Assembly: GCF_002775205.1 (NCBI RefSeq)
Contig: NC_036462.1
Span: forward strand, 29,205,084-29,269,083
Length of the DNA stretch: 64,000 nucleotides
Reading direction: 5' to 3'
Origin: Xiphophorus maculatus
Lineage: Eukaryota > Chordata > Actinopteri > Cyprinodontiformes > Poeciliidae
Both the position numbers and the translations under genes were made by a program. Below the pieces are notes generated by a model. It saw only the letters and a program-made list of their open reading frames with translations, had not been told where the DNA came from and did no database searches. Shown here in pieces: positions 39,837 through 55,729 of the stretch (its first letter is position 1; every line of letters begins with the position of its first letter).

Positions 39837-42800
39837 TTACAACTTGGTCTCCACGCCCTCTCTCTCCAGGAAGGACTTCCCACAGACCGTGATTGCTTTA
39901 AACTCCTCCGAAATGTCCACCAGAGTCTTCCCCTTGGTCTCAGGCAGAAGGAAGAAGGTGTAAAAGCTGCCCAGCAGGGACACGACGGCAAACAGCGTGA
40001 AGCAGTACGAGCCGAAAGCGTCCTGCGGAGAAAGAGTGGACAAGCTGAGCTGTGTCGGTTAGATTCGTCGTGGAGTGTGCGGCATGCAGGCTGGTTGCTT
40101 CGGGGTTGGGATGCGACTTGTACGCACGATGAGGAACGGGAAGATCAGGCCCACCATGGAGAACATGAACCAACGCTGCAGTCCCATGAGGACGAACGCC
40201 GCCAGACGATCGGACTGAGTAAAGAGCTCGGTGCTGAGTGTGACTGTGGCGGCGCCTGGAAGAGCAAAAAGTGATCTATACAAGGTTTCTGTCGCTTTGC
40301 AACGACAAAACTTCAAATTATTTGATTGGCATTAAGTGATAGATCAGCACAAACATTAACTAATTACAAAGAGAAAGAAAGGTTAAGCACAGTTTATATA
40401 TTTATAATTTATATATATATATATATATATAAATGTGCAAAGCTGGTAGAAATGCATCAGAAAACAAATGAACCCTTTCATGCATGAGTTATGATCCTTT
40501 ATGTCAGGATATTTTTTTTACAAAGTGTTTTTGATTTTCTTAAGGCACAAAAAAGGTGTGAAAAGAAATTGTAAAAAATAATAATAATAATAATAATAAA
40601 ATTCTAGGATTTTTTTCTCTAGGTGATCAATTGTTATTTCCTCCAAATACAAATACATCACTAGTATTGGCTCTGCAGCAGAAGGAGGGACTGCATATTC
40701 CTCAGTTGCTTTTTCATCTGTCTGCCATATTGGATTTAACAAGAAAACTCTTGCACTTGCAGTGGATGGCCAGTAGTTGACATGATTGGCTGGTTTCCAC
40801 TTCAGTGCTCTGTGTGCATTTAGAACATAAAGATCCACAAGAAACACAAGAAAATGGCTTTTAGCTGCCCACTGCAGTGACCTCTACGCATGAAAGGGTT
40901 GAGATTCTATAAAGTTCAGATTCACGGGGACTTAATAAAATCACACACTATACTATACTGAAAAAAAAAGCCTTGTTTTAATTTCAGTTCTGAATTGAGC
41001 ACGTCAAGTCTGACCAAACACAAAATTTGAGGCCTGTGGTTCTAACCTGACCAATGGTAAAAAGCTGAAAGGCTATGAATACTTTTGAAGGCTCTGTGCA
41101 GCATACAGCTTTTCCTCTCAAAACGAACCAAAGGTTTAATGTGCGGCTGCGGAGCTCTCACCAGGTCCTCCGCAAAAGGAGACGATGAAGAGGAAGATGA
41201 GAGAAGAAGTAACGTAGGGAACCCAGCTGAGGTCCTGCAGGAGTGAAAACACATTATGATGCTTGACACAACAATCACATTTACTGTCTGCGCTGTTTGT
41301 ACATTTCATTTCTGATGCAACGTGTCCACTGTTTTCACTGACCGTTGGATTCTCTGGCAGCTCAAAGAAAACATCAGTGGCCTCGTATCTATCATTCGGT
41401 CTCCTTAACAACATTCCTCCTCGCTAATCAGCATTTTACCTAATCCTCTGTGCCTTGGTTGTGTGAGTTATGCCCATATTAGAAGTGTAGAAAACTTTAA
41501 TGTGTAGGAAATATTGGGGGCGGGGGGAAGTTCTCACTAGTGAGTTGCTCAAGGTAAACAGAAATTTGTGATGTCTTTGTAATGATTTTATGATTTCCTT
41601 TTACTACATTCTTGCCATGTTTACCTTTAGGTTCAGCATTACTGTTGCCACAATCCAGATAGCAGATACGACGGCGTACCCTCCCCAGAATAACGGCCTC
41701 CTCCCCGTGTGCTCGATCAGAAGGCTCTGTTGGAAACAAAAGAAAAGAAATAAAAAGAAAAAAAAACCAAGTGGCCAGTTTTAGTTAAACTTTTGTACAA
41801 CGAGCTTTAATCTGGAAGATTTCAATTTTCTAATTTTTTTTAGCATGTAAGGTTCCTAAACACTATTTCTCATAAAACACTTCAGACTTTTCTGCAGACT
41901 CTCGGATCTCGATCCTCTACAGTCACTTTAAAGTGTAAATTACAAACATTATCAATCGGAAGTGGTGTGTCTGTTGGGCGGAGTTTGCGCCAGCACAAAA
42001 ACAAAACTGCAGGGAAGGCATGCAGGAAGGAAAGAATAGAGTTAGGACACAAAGGAGAAAAGAAATGGAGGCAGCATTCGAGACAGAAAAGACGTACGAG
42101 AAAACAAGACAATGACTGAAAATGGAAGATGGAATGAGAGGAGGAAGGAAGGAAGGAGGCAAGACAAAATGAGGGGGAAAGGAAACAAAGAGGAAAGGAA
42201 ATAAAGTGGAGGAAAGCTTTATTTTTTCTTGTGTTCTTTTAGAGAACACAAAAAGATAGGGAGAAGGACACGTACAATATTTAGACAATGGAATATGGAA
42301 TAAAATCTGGTAATACAAATATTCTTTCTCCTTTAATTTCCTTTTTCCACATTTATCCACACAGCAGAAAACTGGGCACCCCGTGTCTAAAAGCGAGGCA
42401 GCTCCAACCAACAATAACACAACTATTATTCTACACCCTCCGCCATGTTTGCCCCGCTTCTTGCAAACACTCAGCGACACATCCCTGAGCTGCCTGCCTT
42501 CTGCTTAATATGAAGCACCAGAGGGGAACAGAGTCAGGTTAGAGAGGGCAGACGCCGGCGGCGGGATTTGCTCACACAGGAGATGGAGGTGAGCATTTCA
42601 GATATTCCGAGGCCGAGCGTGACGTAGCGGATCTTGTCTTTAGGAACTCCAGAGTTCAGGAAGATGTCAAAGGAGAAGGTGCTGACCTGGGAAGGAGGAC
42701 GCCACAATGAATTATTAGGACTGTTCCATGCAGTGTGTCTTTAATTTTTTTTTTTTTCCTAATCGTTTCTTGCTACAATCACGACAGTGAAAGTGCTGTG

Positions 42801-45800
42801 ACTTGATTGAATTTTAAGCAACAATTGGATACGGAGGAACGGCTTTACGTCTGGACTTTAACTGGGCCTGTTTTGTGTTCTGCGGCCTTATTTCATCCCA
42901 GTCAACTGAGACAGAGACGTGTGTATTTCTAAATGTGGGGCATCTGCGTCTCACCACAGACATGCCCGACATCTGATTGCAACAGTAAACGACGAGCATG
43001 GTGACGAGCTGCCATCGGACAGTCCGGTCCCTCATCAGCCGCAGTGGACTCTTTGGCGGAGACGCTTCGAGAGCCATGTGCTCAATCAACATCTCCTCCA
43101 TTTCCTGCTTATAGTCGCCTTTCCCCCACAAACTCTGAAGGGCTAGAGCGACGACAAAACAAGACCAATTTTAAAGCAAAAACAAGAGAGAAATTGTCCC
43201 TATGTGGTTGCAGCAGAGAGGGGAATGCGTACCTCGCTTGCATGCCTTGTCGTCTCTTTTCTCTATGAATAAATATCTGGGAGCCTCTGGAAGGAAAGGC
43301 AGCACCAAAACCTGAACCGCCGAGAAACACACAGGGACACAAAGGACGATGTTCCACAGGTCGCGATGGCCAAGGATCTCACTGCCAAAAAACGAAACAA
43401 AATGATGTTCCTAGCTTAATCATTGTCTTGCTTTATGAAGAGGTGACTCAGACTGACGTACCTTAATCCAAAAAACTGTCCGGAGAGTTTACCGAGTGAC
43501 GTAAAAGTGGCTGAAGTCAGAGTCACTCTACCTCTTATCTTCCTTGGTGAAATCTCCCCCAAATACATTGAATGGAGACTAGCTCCTAAACCTGCAACAC
43601 ACCTCACCATATGCAACATTAAGGGCTACACCACTACAGAAACTATGCCTAGAGCTGTCAAATGATTCAGAATTATTCATAGTAAATATCAGTAACAAAG
43701 CCATGGATACTCACCCGCTGAGTATCCATACAGCATCCGTGCCACGATTATCATTTCAAAGGATTTAGCCGTCTTGCTGGTCAGCATGATCACTGCCCCC
43801 ATTGCAGAGATCAGACTGTTGCAGATCATTGCTCGCTTTCTGGGGAAAGAGAGTCAAACTCATGTCTTCTTCAGCTGCACACATGATGATGGAGAGGTAT
43901 GATACTGTGGGTTTATTAAAAATGTTTGTGGACATGTCTTAAGCGTATATCCTGCTGAACAAGGGGCATTTTCAGGATACAGTGCTGCTCCTTTTACATG
44001 TTTCTTCTCTTTTCGCATTGTTCTCACACTTAAATGTTTCAGGCAATTCCATATTTTTAATTTTTACTGATGACTAAAAACAAAAATTTGTAATATGTTA
44101 CCCAGAACAGCAGAGCCCTGTGTGTAGAGTTAATGCTAAGTCATGAACTGACTCATTACTCACATCTTTTGGAAAACTGAGCCTTTTGCCAAGCCTGAAT
44201 TAACGAGGGCAGGCGGCGATTCTGAAACCTTCTAAAACCTGAGCTTTAAAGCCAAGAAAGTACTTAAGTAGGACCTGTCTGACGCCATGAAGTAAGGGAA
44301 CAGACCTCCAAAAGTAAAACATCACGCTGCAAAAACTGATGAGAAACAAACTAAGTGACTGACATAAATCTGGAAAGAATCATGAAACCATTTCTGTGTT
44401 TATGCTGAGTATCTTGAGTATGCAGTATGTGCTGAGTATTGGCGCTGTTGGCAGGATTCCACGATCATGCAGCGCAGGGTAAAAGTGACAAAGTGATTGT
44501 CTATCACTTATTGGAAATAAGTGATCGTTTGAGATTAAACACGCTTGTTTTCCGGACTTGATTTATTATTTGCCTCTTTTACCACTAGGTAATCTCAAAC
44601 AGGAGCTTGCGTATCGTTTTCCGACCCGTGTGGAAAACAGTTCCCCTCGTTCACAGATGCCTGACCTGTCAGCCACGAACACACACCTTCCCAGTTTTCG
44701 TGAGAAGAGTTTGACGCTGACGGCACCAAAGAGTCCTCCGACAGCAAACATGGAGATGATAAGAGACCAGATCAGGGTGACTTTCTGAGGACCCGGAGAC
44801 TCCTTGTACCTGTCATACCAGCTGCTGTTGATGAAGTGCTGAATGTGCTGGAAAGACATCAACAATCTCTATTGTGACGAAACAAATAACACCAAAATGT
44901 GGGGAAACTGAGAAAATGGGCTTGTTTTTTTTTTTTTCTTTCTTACTGGTGAGGGAGAACTGAGTCCGGTTAAGTGGTAACCAGTATGGAAACTTCCTCC
45001 ACAGCCCAAAATTATGATTACAAGCAGAGCGTTGCCTTGAGTCTGAAATGAAGGCGTGAAAACTGAAGTATGACCTATGCAACAGGCATACTTTGTTTTT
45101 AAAAACACATTTGTAATTCTAGTGTTTTTATAATTTCCTTCTTTACTTTGTTCTGTATGTATGTGAACTCTAGTTAAAAACATTTAAAATAGATTTTGCG
45201 TGAATACTGAAAACAAACAGAGATTTTTTAAAAATTAAAAATAGCCATGCGGTTGTGATTTCATTATTGTTTAGTTTCTTTCTTAATTTTGTTCAGATGT
45301 AAAAAAAGAAGAAAAAAAAAGAAAGAAAAAAATCTGTAGAATTGTTTTTAAAGTTGTTAATAAGCAAGAAGCAGAATTATTGTTAAAAGAGAAAGCCGGA
45401 AGTGTTTTCTGTACCAACATCATAATTGTGCCAAAGTCTAATTTGAGCAACATCACTGCCTCAACACAAGTCCTGGGTCGGAAAACGCAATTAAATTTGA
45501 ATAACTAACTTTATTTTTTCTTAGAGCAAGAAAACCTGCAAAAGCTTAAAATTGTGAAAGAAATTAAACCCGATCTCCGTGCTTAAAACCAAAAAATCGA
45601 AGCAAACTTATCTGCAGGTAGAATTGGAGTACTTTCTGCCAACCACGACAAGCGTAGTATTAGCTTTAGGGTTAAACATCATGTTGTATTAACAGAAATA
45701 AGAAATAGATGAACCTATGGAGTTTGAATGAAAAACTGTGTGCTTATAATGATGCTTGATCGTTACATAACTGCAGTGCAGCTAAATTCGCACGAGTAAA

Positions 45801-46540
45801 AGAGGGACTGACTATGTGGAGAAAAGTGAGACATGCATAATCGAGGCGTAGCTCCTTAATATAAAGTATCCGCTGAAACAGTTGTTGGGACCACAATGCT
45901 GCCAGAATTGTCTTTGGAGAATTTTGTCTGTCTTTTTTTTTTTTTTTGCACATTTCTTGACTTCATACATAGATGTAAATATGACAGCTGCAAGTCTGAA
46001 TACAGGTGAAAATGTAAAGGTAGAAATTTTTTATTTGACTATAACAATAGGAATTATGATATAAAAAAAATATTCCTAGCCATAAAAAGTGTAAATGATC
46101 TCAAAATAATTTAAACCAGTGTTCATTTTAATTGATTATTCCATCTTAACCATGTTAAAAAAAAGTGTGAATAAAAAAAAAAAACTAAGCAATACACAAC
46201 TCACAATGACTCAGCTAAACTATGATCTAAATAATTTATTACATAAAACAACGAGTGGCTAAAAACAATATGGATGCCAGTGTACCATAACATGTTAAGC
46301 TAGTCATGCAAATTTGCACAAGTTTTTTTTTTTTTTTTTGACCCAAAATGCCTAATAACAGAGATGTATATTAAAAGTTACCATCACTGAATCCGATATT
46401 GCCACATACATGGGGGTTTTTTTGCCCCCACTGCTCTTTTCAGCATTTCCTTTTTTTTTAATTTAAAAATCATCGCAACATGCAACAAATATGTCAGAAA
46501 TCTGTGCAACTCCTACCAGTTGGTGAAAGAAAGTTTCCAT
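39837..46540 (-). CDS. slc2a11l: Facilitated glucose/fructose transporter, GLUT11-like (SLC2A class II), 12 coding exons
   Basis: Plasma-membrane sugar uniporter of the major facilitator superfamily. Minus-strand exons in transcript order: 46540-46517, 45042-44947, 44847-44687, 43839-43715, 43591-43462, 43381-43233, 43142-42955, 42686-42576, 41726-41625, 41234-41162, 40255-40128, 40022-39837. They total 1473 nt, exactly 490 residues plus stop, with all phases consistent. Family motifs: NSS glycosylation site in the first outer loop, GRK after TM2, PEAPRYL after TM6, GRRP between TM8 and TM9, PETKGKT after TM12. The class I QLS motif in TM7 is absent, pointing to class II; the TM10-12 wording is closest to GLUT11. 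The 8-residue first exon (METFFHQL, ATG context agaATGG) is the least certain part. The exact paralogue name is a best guess; the GLUT family itself is certain. Confidence 0.88.
40410..40431. repeat. (AT)n microsatellite
   Basis: About 11 AT units in a transporter intron. Confidence 0.85.
40577..40600. repeat. (AAT)n microsatellite
   Basis: About eight trinucleotide units in a transporter intron. Confidence 0.85.
45043..46516. other. First intron of the SLC2A gene
   Basis: About 1.5 kb, very AT-rich with many A/T homopolymers. No coding exon or recognisable repeat seen; the first coding exon was found on its far side at 46517-46540. Confidence 0.5.
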
Positions 46541-47710
46541 TCTGTCTTTACGGCCTTGAGCATCGCAGTCCACAAATCCAGATTCCACAGACTGCTTTAA
46601 AACCCAGAGGCTGGTTATCATTAACTTGTTTTGAGTAAAAGATTAAGCACCAGAAACAGGCCGTCAGCCTGCTGATTGGAAGTGACAGGAAGAATCTGGC
46701 TCGATGTGAAAAGAGAAGCGGACAACTCCCGGACCGAAAACAACGTTAAATGTGCAAATTCACAGTTCGACTTTCTTCGGCAGTTTTAAGAATTAAGAAC
46801 TTACACAAAAGACAACCACCTTTAATTTAACTCGGTGTATAGTTTAGATGCGTAACTCTACAAGTTATGAACCATTGCATACAGTTGTAACCGCATATTT
46901 ACACTGTATAAAAGGACACATTTATTTCACACTATCTGACGTTAAACCAGACTAAAGTGTTCCTGTTTTAGGTCGGCTAGGATTTACAGTTAAACGAAGC
47001 AAATTAGTCTATTTTACTAAATGCCAGAATAATGAGTATGAGAGGTCTTCATCATTTGATCAGTGGCCATGTCTGTTATAAAGACTCACTTATGAGATGT
47101 TCCATCAATATTTGCACATGTTCTTGGTTTCTCCTTACGCCAACCATTTTGAGAAATGCGCAACTCCATCATGCAGAATGGCACCACCACAACATGATGC
47201 TGCCACCCCCGTATGGCACAGCAATCTTCTTGTATATAAACTTCTGATGTTGAAAAAAAGTGATAATATATATATATATATTTAAAAAATGTCTGTAATA
47301 ACTAATTCAAAAGAGGACATTTGTTTTCCATGCAGCGTATCTCATTCCCGCTGTGTTTTCAGAGAGTTTTATTTCATAGAAGGACCGTTCATGTTGTGAA
47401 CAATTAACATGAGTTCATTGCGTGTTAAAATGCTCAACATTAACTTGACTGCTTTAAAAAAAAAACAAAAAAAAAACATTGGAATCGCTGCTTGTGCGGT
47501 TAAACATGCGTGTTGCTTGATGTCCGCCAGGGGGCAGTAATATAAAATTGCGTTTATCCATCCTGTTGCGCTCCGCTCTTGTCTCGTGTCGCTCCAGCGG
47601 AAACAACACCGTTCAGTGTTTCCCGTAGTCATCGTTGAATAGCTGGGTAACAGCGAAGATAAAAAAAAGAGCCTCTTGTTTACTCGTTTGCCTATTTATC
47701 AAAAGACAAA
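46541..47710. promoter_or_regulatory. Shared upstream region of the SLC2A gene and psmd6 (head-to-head)
   Basis: The two genes point away from each other with 1.17 kb between start codons. The psmd6 side (about 47560-47710) is GC-richer and looks like a TATA-less housekeeping promoter with 5' UTR. A Tc1-like fragment and an AT tract sit in the middle (about 47100-47283). Confidence 0.45.
47100..47260 (-). mobile_element. Short Tc1-like transposon fragment
   Basis: The text around 47185-47225 (ACAACATGATGCTGCCACCC) resembles the reverse complement of a Tc1-like transposase segment. Only a scrap remains and its limits are uncertain. Confidence 0.45.
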
Positions 47711-51304
<3,594 letters not shown>

Positions 51305-51390
51305 CCATGGCAACCATCGTTTTTCGTGATGGAGAGTTGCGAGTTTTCCTCTTGGTATTTGTCTGACAAAGTGGCTTATATTGTGTATAT

Positions 51391-51396
51391 AATAAA
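51391..51396 (+). terminator. psmd6: psmd6 polyadenylation signal
   Basis: AATAAA 87 nt after the stop codon, the only copy close to the gene end. Confidence 0.7.
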
Positions 51397-51665
51397 ACCT
51401 GTTTACCTAAGATGTCCCCTGATGTTGAATTGACAAACAAGGCAGAGGCAGAGTTTCATATAAATAACAGTATAAATTATTTTATTTACACAAACTTGTT
51501 ACAAAACAAATATACTATACAATCTTTTTCTTTAAATATTAACTCTAACCTATGTTTTGTTCATGAATTACATAGCAGCCAAATACATAAATCCAGCTGA
51601 AAATGATTCCGATAATGTATACAGAAAACAAAAATCTATACACGCTTTTACAAAGTATGAATGAT

Positions 51666-51685
51666 GGGGGGGGGGGGGGGGGGGG
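51666..51685. repeat. Poly-G run of 20
   Basis: Twenty consecutive G on the plus strand; C-run in the presumed atxn7 transcript. Confidence 0.85.
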
Positions 51686-54124
51686 TTGTGTTTTTTTTAT
51701 TCTTTTTCCTTCCCATACATGAGTTGGATTCTCTGTCACGTTTAACATTCCAGGTCTGCGGTGCAGATAAAACATCCTCAAATGTTTCCATCTGAAAGGA
51801 AAAATCTCGGTGGAGTTTGAAAGGTGAAACGGAACAAAATTTCAACACGTCGTCTGAAGGAAAACAAAAGTGTTTCTAACCGAGTGGATGAGAAGCTCTG
51901 GTTTGTTTTTTTGTTTTGTTTTCTTTAAGGGCCCACAGGCTGATATTTAAACCAAACTCCAATACTTTGAACATTCAAGTAGGGTAAAGCCACCCGACGA
52001 ATACTGTCCTCAAAGAGTCAGGGAGAGAAACTAATTCAGGCACTTTCTTGATTTGATATTTCTTTCGCACTGCTGCTGAACTCATCCTGGAAAAGCTGCG
52101 ATTTAAACCGGCAACGAGGAAGCAGACAACTTTTCAATTGCTCTTCTTTCTCGCAAAGATTGCCATATCCCTATAGCACCCGTCACCACCACCCTCCAAT
52201 CATGAAATGTGTTCAAGTCTACACAGCGGACGACTTAAAAAGTCCCTAAAGCATTTTTTTATTTTTTTTTTTAAAACGGGCACAGCTTCAGGCCGTGACA
52301 TTTCAGACCAACAGGGGTCACACAGAGTCAGATTAGTAGGCAACATAAAACCGTCTGGTAAAAAGCACGTGTGATTCAGACCTTGGTACATTACTAAAGG
52401 TATCTCTCATACAGACACATGCTACAGCGGCGACGTCTCCCTGTCCCTCCTTTATAGGTCGAGTAACACGATTCATGAGATGCTTCGACGAACGGGATGT
52501 ATTGCATCGTATAGACTTGGCAGTGAACCACTTCAAATAGTCTTGTCCACAAGATCTCTCTTTTTTCTTTTTTTTTCTTAATAAATAAATACTCTTTAAA
52601 ATTGTACCAAAAAATTCAGCGTGTAGGAAAAATGCCCGTGCAAAAATACATACTTTACTATGTACAATTTATTAACAAAATATGTATTCTCAAAGAGGGA
52701 CACTTGATACATAGGCTACAAGAAAACATGGTGAATTAAAGAGTATTTCTTAGAAAACGACAAAAAAAAAAAAACCTTTTCAGCTTTGACATCAGTGAAG
52801 GATTTTTATTAGTTTTTTTTTTTTTTTTTTGTATTTAGAAACCAATGGGCGTTGCTAAAAAGCTCGTTTTCTCGTGACGCCATCTTCATGAATCTCGCAC
52901 CAGAAAAACTCACCTGAAACCATTGTTCAAAAACAAACGAGTGAGTATTGCCTGTTTTTTTTTTTGTTTTTTTTTTGAGAAATATCAAAGTTCGACTGCA
53001 TGTCAAATTAGAAAATCCAGAATACAATTCAAACATTGAAGCTCAAACTTAAAGGGATCCATTTCAAGTGTTCTGCTAAGTTCAATGATTTATTTCTTTC
53101 AGCCGATGAACTGTTTCTCATATAGATTATGAATTATTACATGAGGGATTTTTTCTTTTAAAGCACTATTGTGGGGAAGACTTTCTTACAGTTGTCCAGC
53201 AGACAGTCTCTAACACCTTGCACAAGCCAGGAAAAGGGCTTTGCTAAAGAAAACAAAGTGGAAGGACAAAGTGTACTCAAGCCAAAAAAAAAAAAAAATA
53301 ACTGCAAAGTCCATTCAAGAGCGATTCACTAAGCTTGGACTGCAGCAGGAGTTCAAGACGGACACAGACGTAATCCAGGACGACGACGACTGATGAAATT
53401 CCCTGTGGTGAGATACTCCTAAAAAAAAAGGAATTGTAGGATACCCGGACAAGGGCATAAGGACAAAAACTGGTCCAAAGTCCGACGTTTAAAATGAAAG
53501 AAAATCAAGTTGCAGTGGAAAAGTGGCGTCCAAGTTAATTGAGCTCAAGTGTTATGTGTTGCTTTGGGGGAGTCCCATGAACTGCTGGTGTTGGTCCACT
53601 CGGCTTTATCAAGTCCAAAAATCAGAACGTTTTAGAGCAATTCACACACTGCCTCAAGTACCAACGGGTGCAAGCAAGAGGAAGATGAGAGACACCAGAA
53701 GCAAGAATGCAGATAAGCTGGAGGCTGCAGGCTGATCCGCCTGTGCTGTACTTTTTCCATAGGCAACATTTCTAAGAATAAAAACATGCCCCCTTTTTTA
53801 AAAATTATCGGTTATATTCTTATTGTCCGAGAAACTTGACATGAGGTTTCTATTGGCTGCAAGCCTCGATCTTCAACCTGAACAGAAATAAACCGTTTCG
53901 CTTTTTCAATTAAGTAGCTGAAAGACCTTTTCGAACATGTTTTGTTGAGATCCACCTGTGTTAGTATTATGCTAGGGTCCTATGGAGATCCAAAAGTGCC
54001 TAATTAAAATTTTTCTAGTTGTAAACAAATGCATAAAACGTTTATTAAATTCATAATAAACTACAGGATATTCTTTTTGATTATTAAGAACAAACCTTTA
54101 TTTGAACAATTAGTTCATGGTTGG

Positions 54125-54193
54125 TTGCTGCAACACATCATGAACTTTTTGAGTCACAGGCATTTTGAATAATTTCATGATGTGCTGCAGCAA
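54125..54193 (-). other. Long hairpin in the presumed atxn7 3' UTR
   Basis: The 20-nt arms 54125-54144 and 54174-54193 are reverse complements at 19 of 20 positions around a 29-nt loop. The single deviation is an A/C mismatch in plus-strand RNA but a G-U wobble in minus-strand RNA, so the stem is fully paired only in the atxn7 direction. It could be a structured 3' UTR element, a small-RNA precursor or a decayed transposon tip. Confidence 0.4.
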
Positions 54194-55729
54194 AAAAAAA
54201 AAAAAAAAAAAGCCATGAAATAACTGAATACTGAAATAATTATGAGATATTGAAAAGTTTCAATTTCATTTTTTAATGAATTCACATGGTATTCTATAAC
54301 CATATATTGCGCAAAAGATTGACGTAATAAGTCGGGATATTTTTTTCTTTTCTTTCAATTTGTTTCGTGGATAAATAACGTTTAAATTTTTGTTTAGAAC
54401 ATTTCTGCAGTTTTGGCACGCCATAGCCAACAACCACGCCTCCCTCCCCCTTTATGACCGTGAGGCGTCGGGAAAGGAACAACCAGAGATTTGGTAGTGG
54501 TTACTCACTGGGAGGGACAATAACACCCCACAGAAGACGAGTAGACGTGCAAGTTTGTTTCCAGTTAAGACGTACCATTTACCTGATTTCATATGGAAAA
54601 CATTACAATTCACATCTGTCCACACATAGCTGAGAATTTCACACCGCTTTGTGTGGATAAAGTAGGGAAGTTGTGGCTTTAACGATCTCCCACCCTGCAC
54701 CCCCACCCTCCTCCTCTTATAATAGAAAGTAGTTGGCAAAGCTGTGGCAGTTTTTTGGCGAACTTTGTGGACAGCTAAGCACAATTATTTAGTGCGCTTC
54801 ACAGTTCGGGGGTGGGAGGGTAGGTCTACTGTTGCTGTAGGGTTTTTTTTTTTTTTGTACAATGTATAGATTCAGGAAACTGAGACGTCAGGCTTTTCTC
54901 GCTGACAAAAGAACCGATCCAATGGGCACATCAGGTGTCCTTTTTTTACATTTAAAAGCACAACCGTCTTCACCAAGTCTACAAAGACCCTTTGTAGTCC
55001 AGTGTTAAAAATACAAAGCTCATTAGAAATCAGGAAAAAAAGGTAACACTTGCATAATTATCCTGGATGATTAGAAGAGTTGACCAGATTATCCGCTAGG
55101 GGGCGACTGCGTGTGACCCTCGGTTACGGACTGTAACGGACATTTAAAAAAGTAGTTATGTTGTGATTTAAGGTGTTGCGATTAGAAACTTTGAGTCTCC
55201 TCCGGCTGTCCTTGCAAGGCTTCTGAGATCAGGCGATGGGGGTGGAATAAAGCTGGGGACTCCAGCAGAATTTAACATTTGGGGGGGCGGAGGAGTAATA
55301 TAAAAAAAAAAAAAAAAAAAAAACTCTCGCACGTTTGCACACTCGCTGTTGAACTCGAACGGAAATAGAGCGGCTTGTTGTGTTCCCTCTATCTCCAAAA
55401 CAGCTGGGAAGACCTCTCGGATTAATGGGGCAGAGGAGCAGAGAGGGCCGGGGGTTCTACTTTGCATTCAGTATCTCTGCCCACCTCTTTTCAAACACAC
55501 GCATACATACACACGCACACATCTGACGCACACATGGCTTTGGGAGAAATAGTAAGGACCACGTCTACTTCACTGGGCAGTCCAGATCATCTCCACCCTG
55601 AGGATTGTGGGAAGCTGAGAGTCATGTGGATTTTATTTCACAAGGCCTCGTGCAGTCCAGAACAGATTGCAGACCAGTCTGGACTTTCCTCTGTCCGCCT
55701 GTTTCCATCGCAGAGGCAGAAAGTCGCTG

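Larger units (their letters stand above)
51481..55729 (-). other. atxn7: Probable long 3' UTR of atxn7
   Basis: No coding exon is seen on either strand between the psmd6 end and the atxn7 stop at 55730. The region is AT-rich with long A/T runs, a 20-G run (51666-51685) and a conspicuous hairpin at 54125-54193. A minus-strand AATAAA (plus TTTATT) lies at about 51480-51486, just past the psmd6 polyadenylation signal. Other minus-strand copies occur near 52804 and 53089. Human ATXN7 also has a multi-kilobase 3' UTR. The actual extent is an inference. Confidence 0.45.

Noticed and set aside
42226..42252. Short inverted repeat TTGTGTTCTT / AGAACACAA in a transporter intron
   Set aside because: Short stem of a kind expected by chance in this AT-rich background.
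41923..42480. 185-codon minus-strand frame in a transporter intron
   Set aside because: Produced by a purine-rich stretch; lies between two good exons and joins neither.
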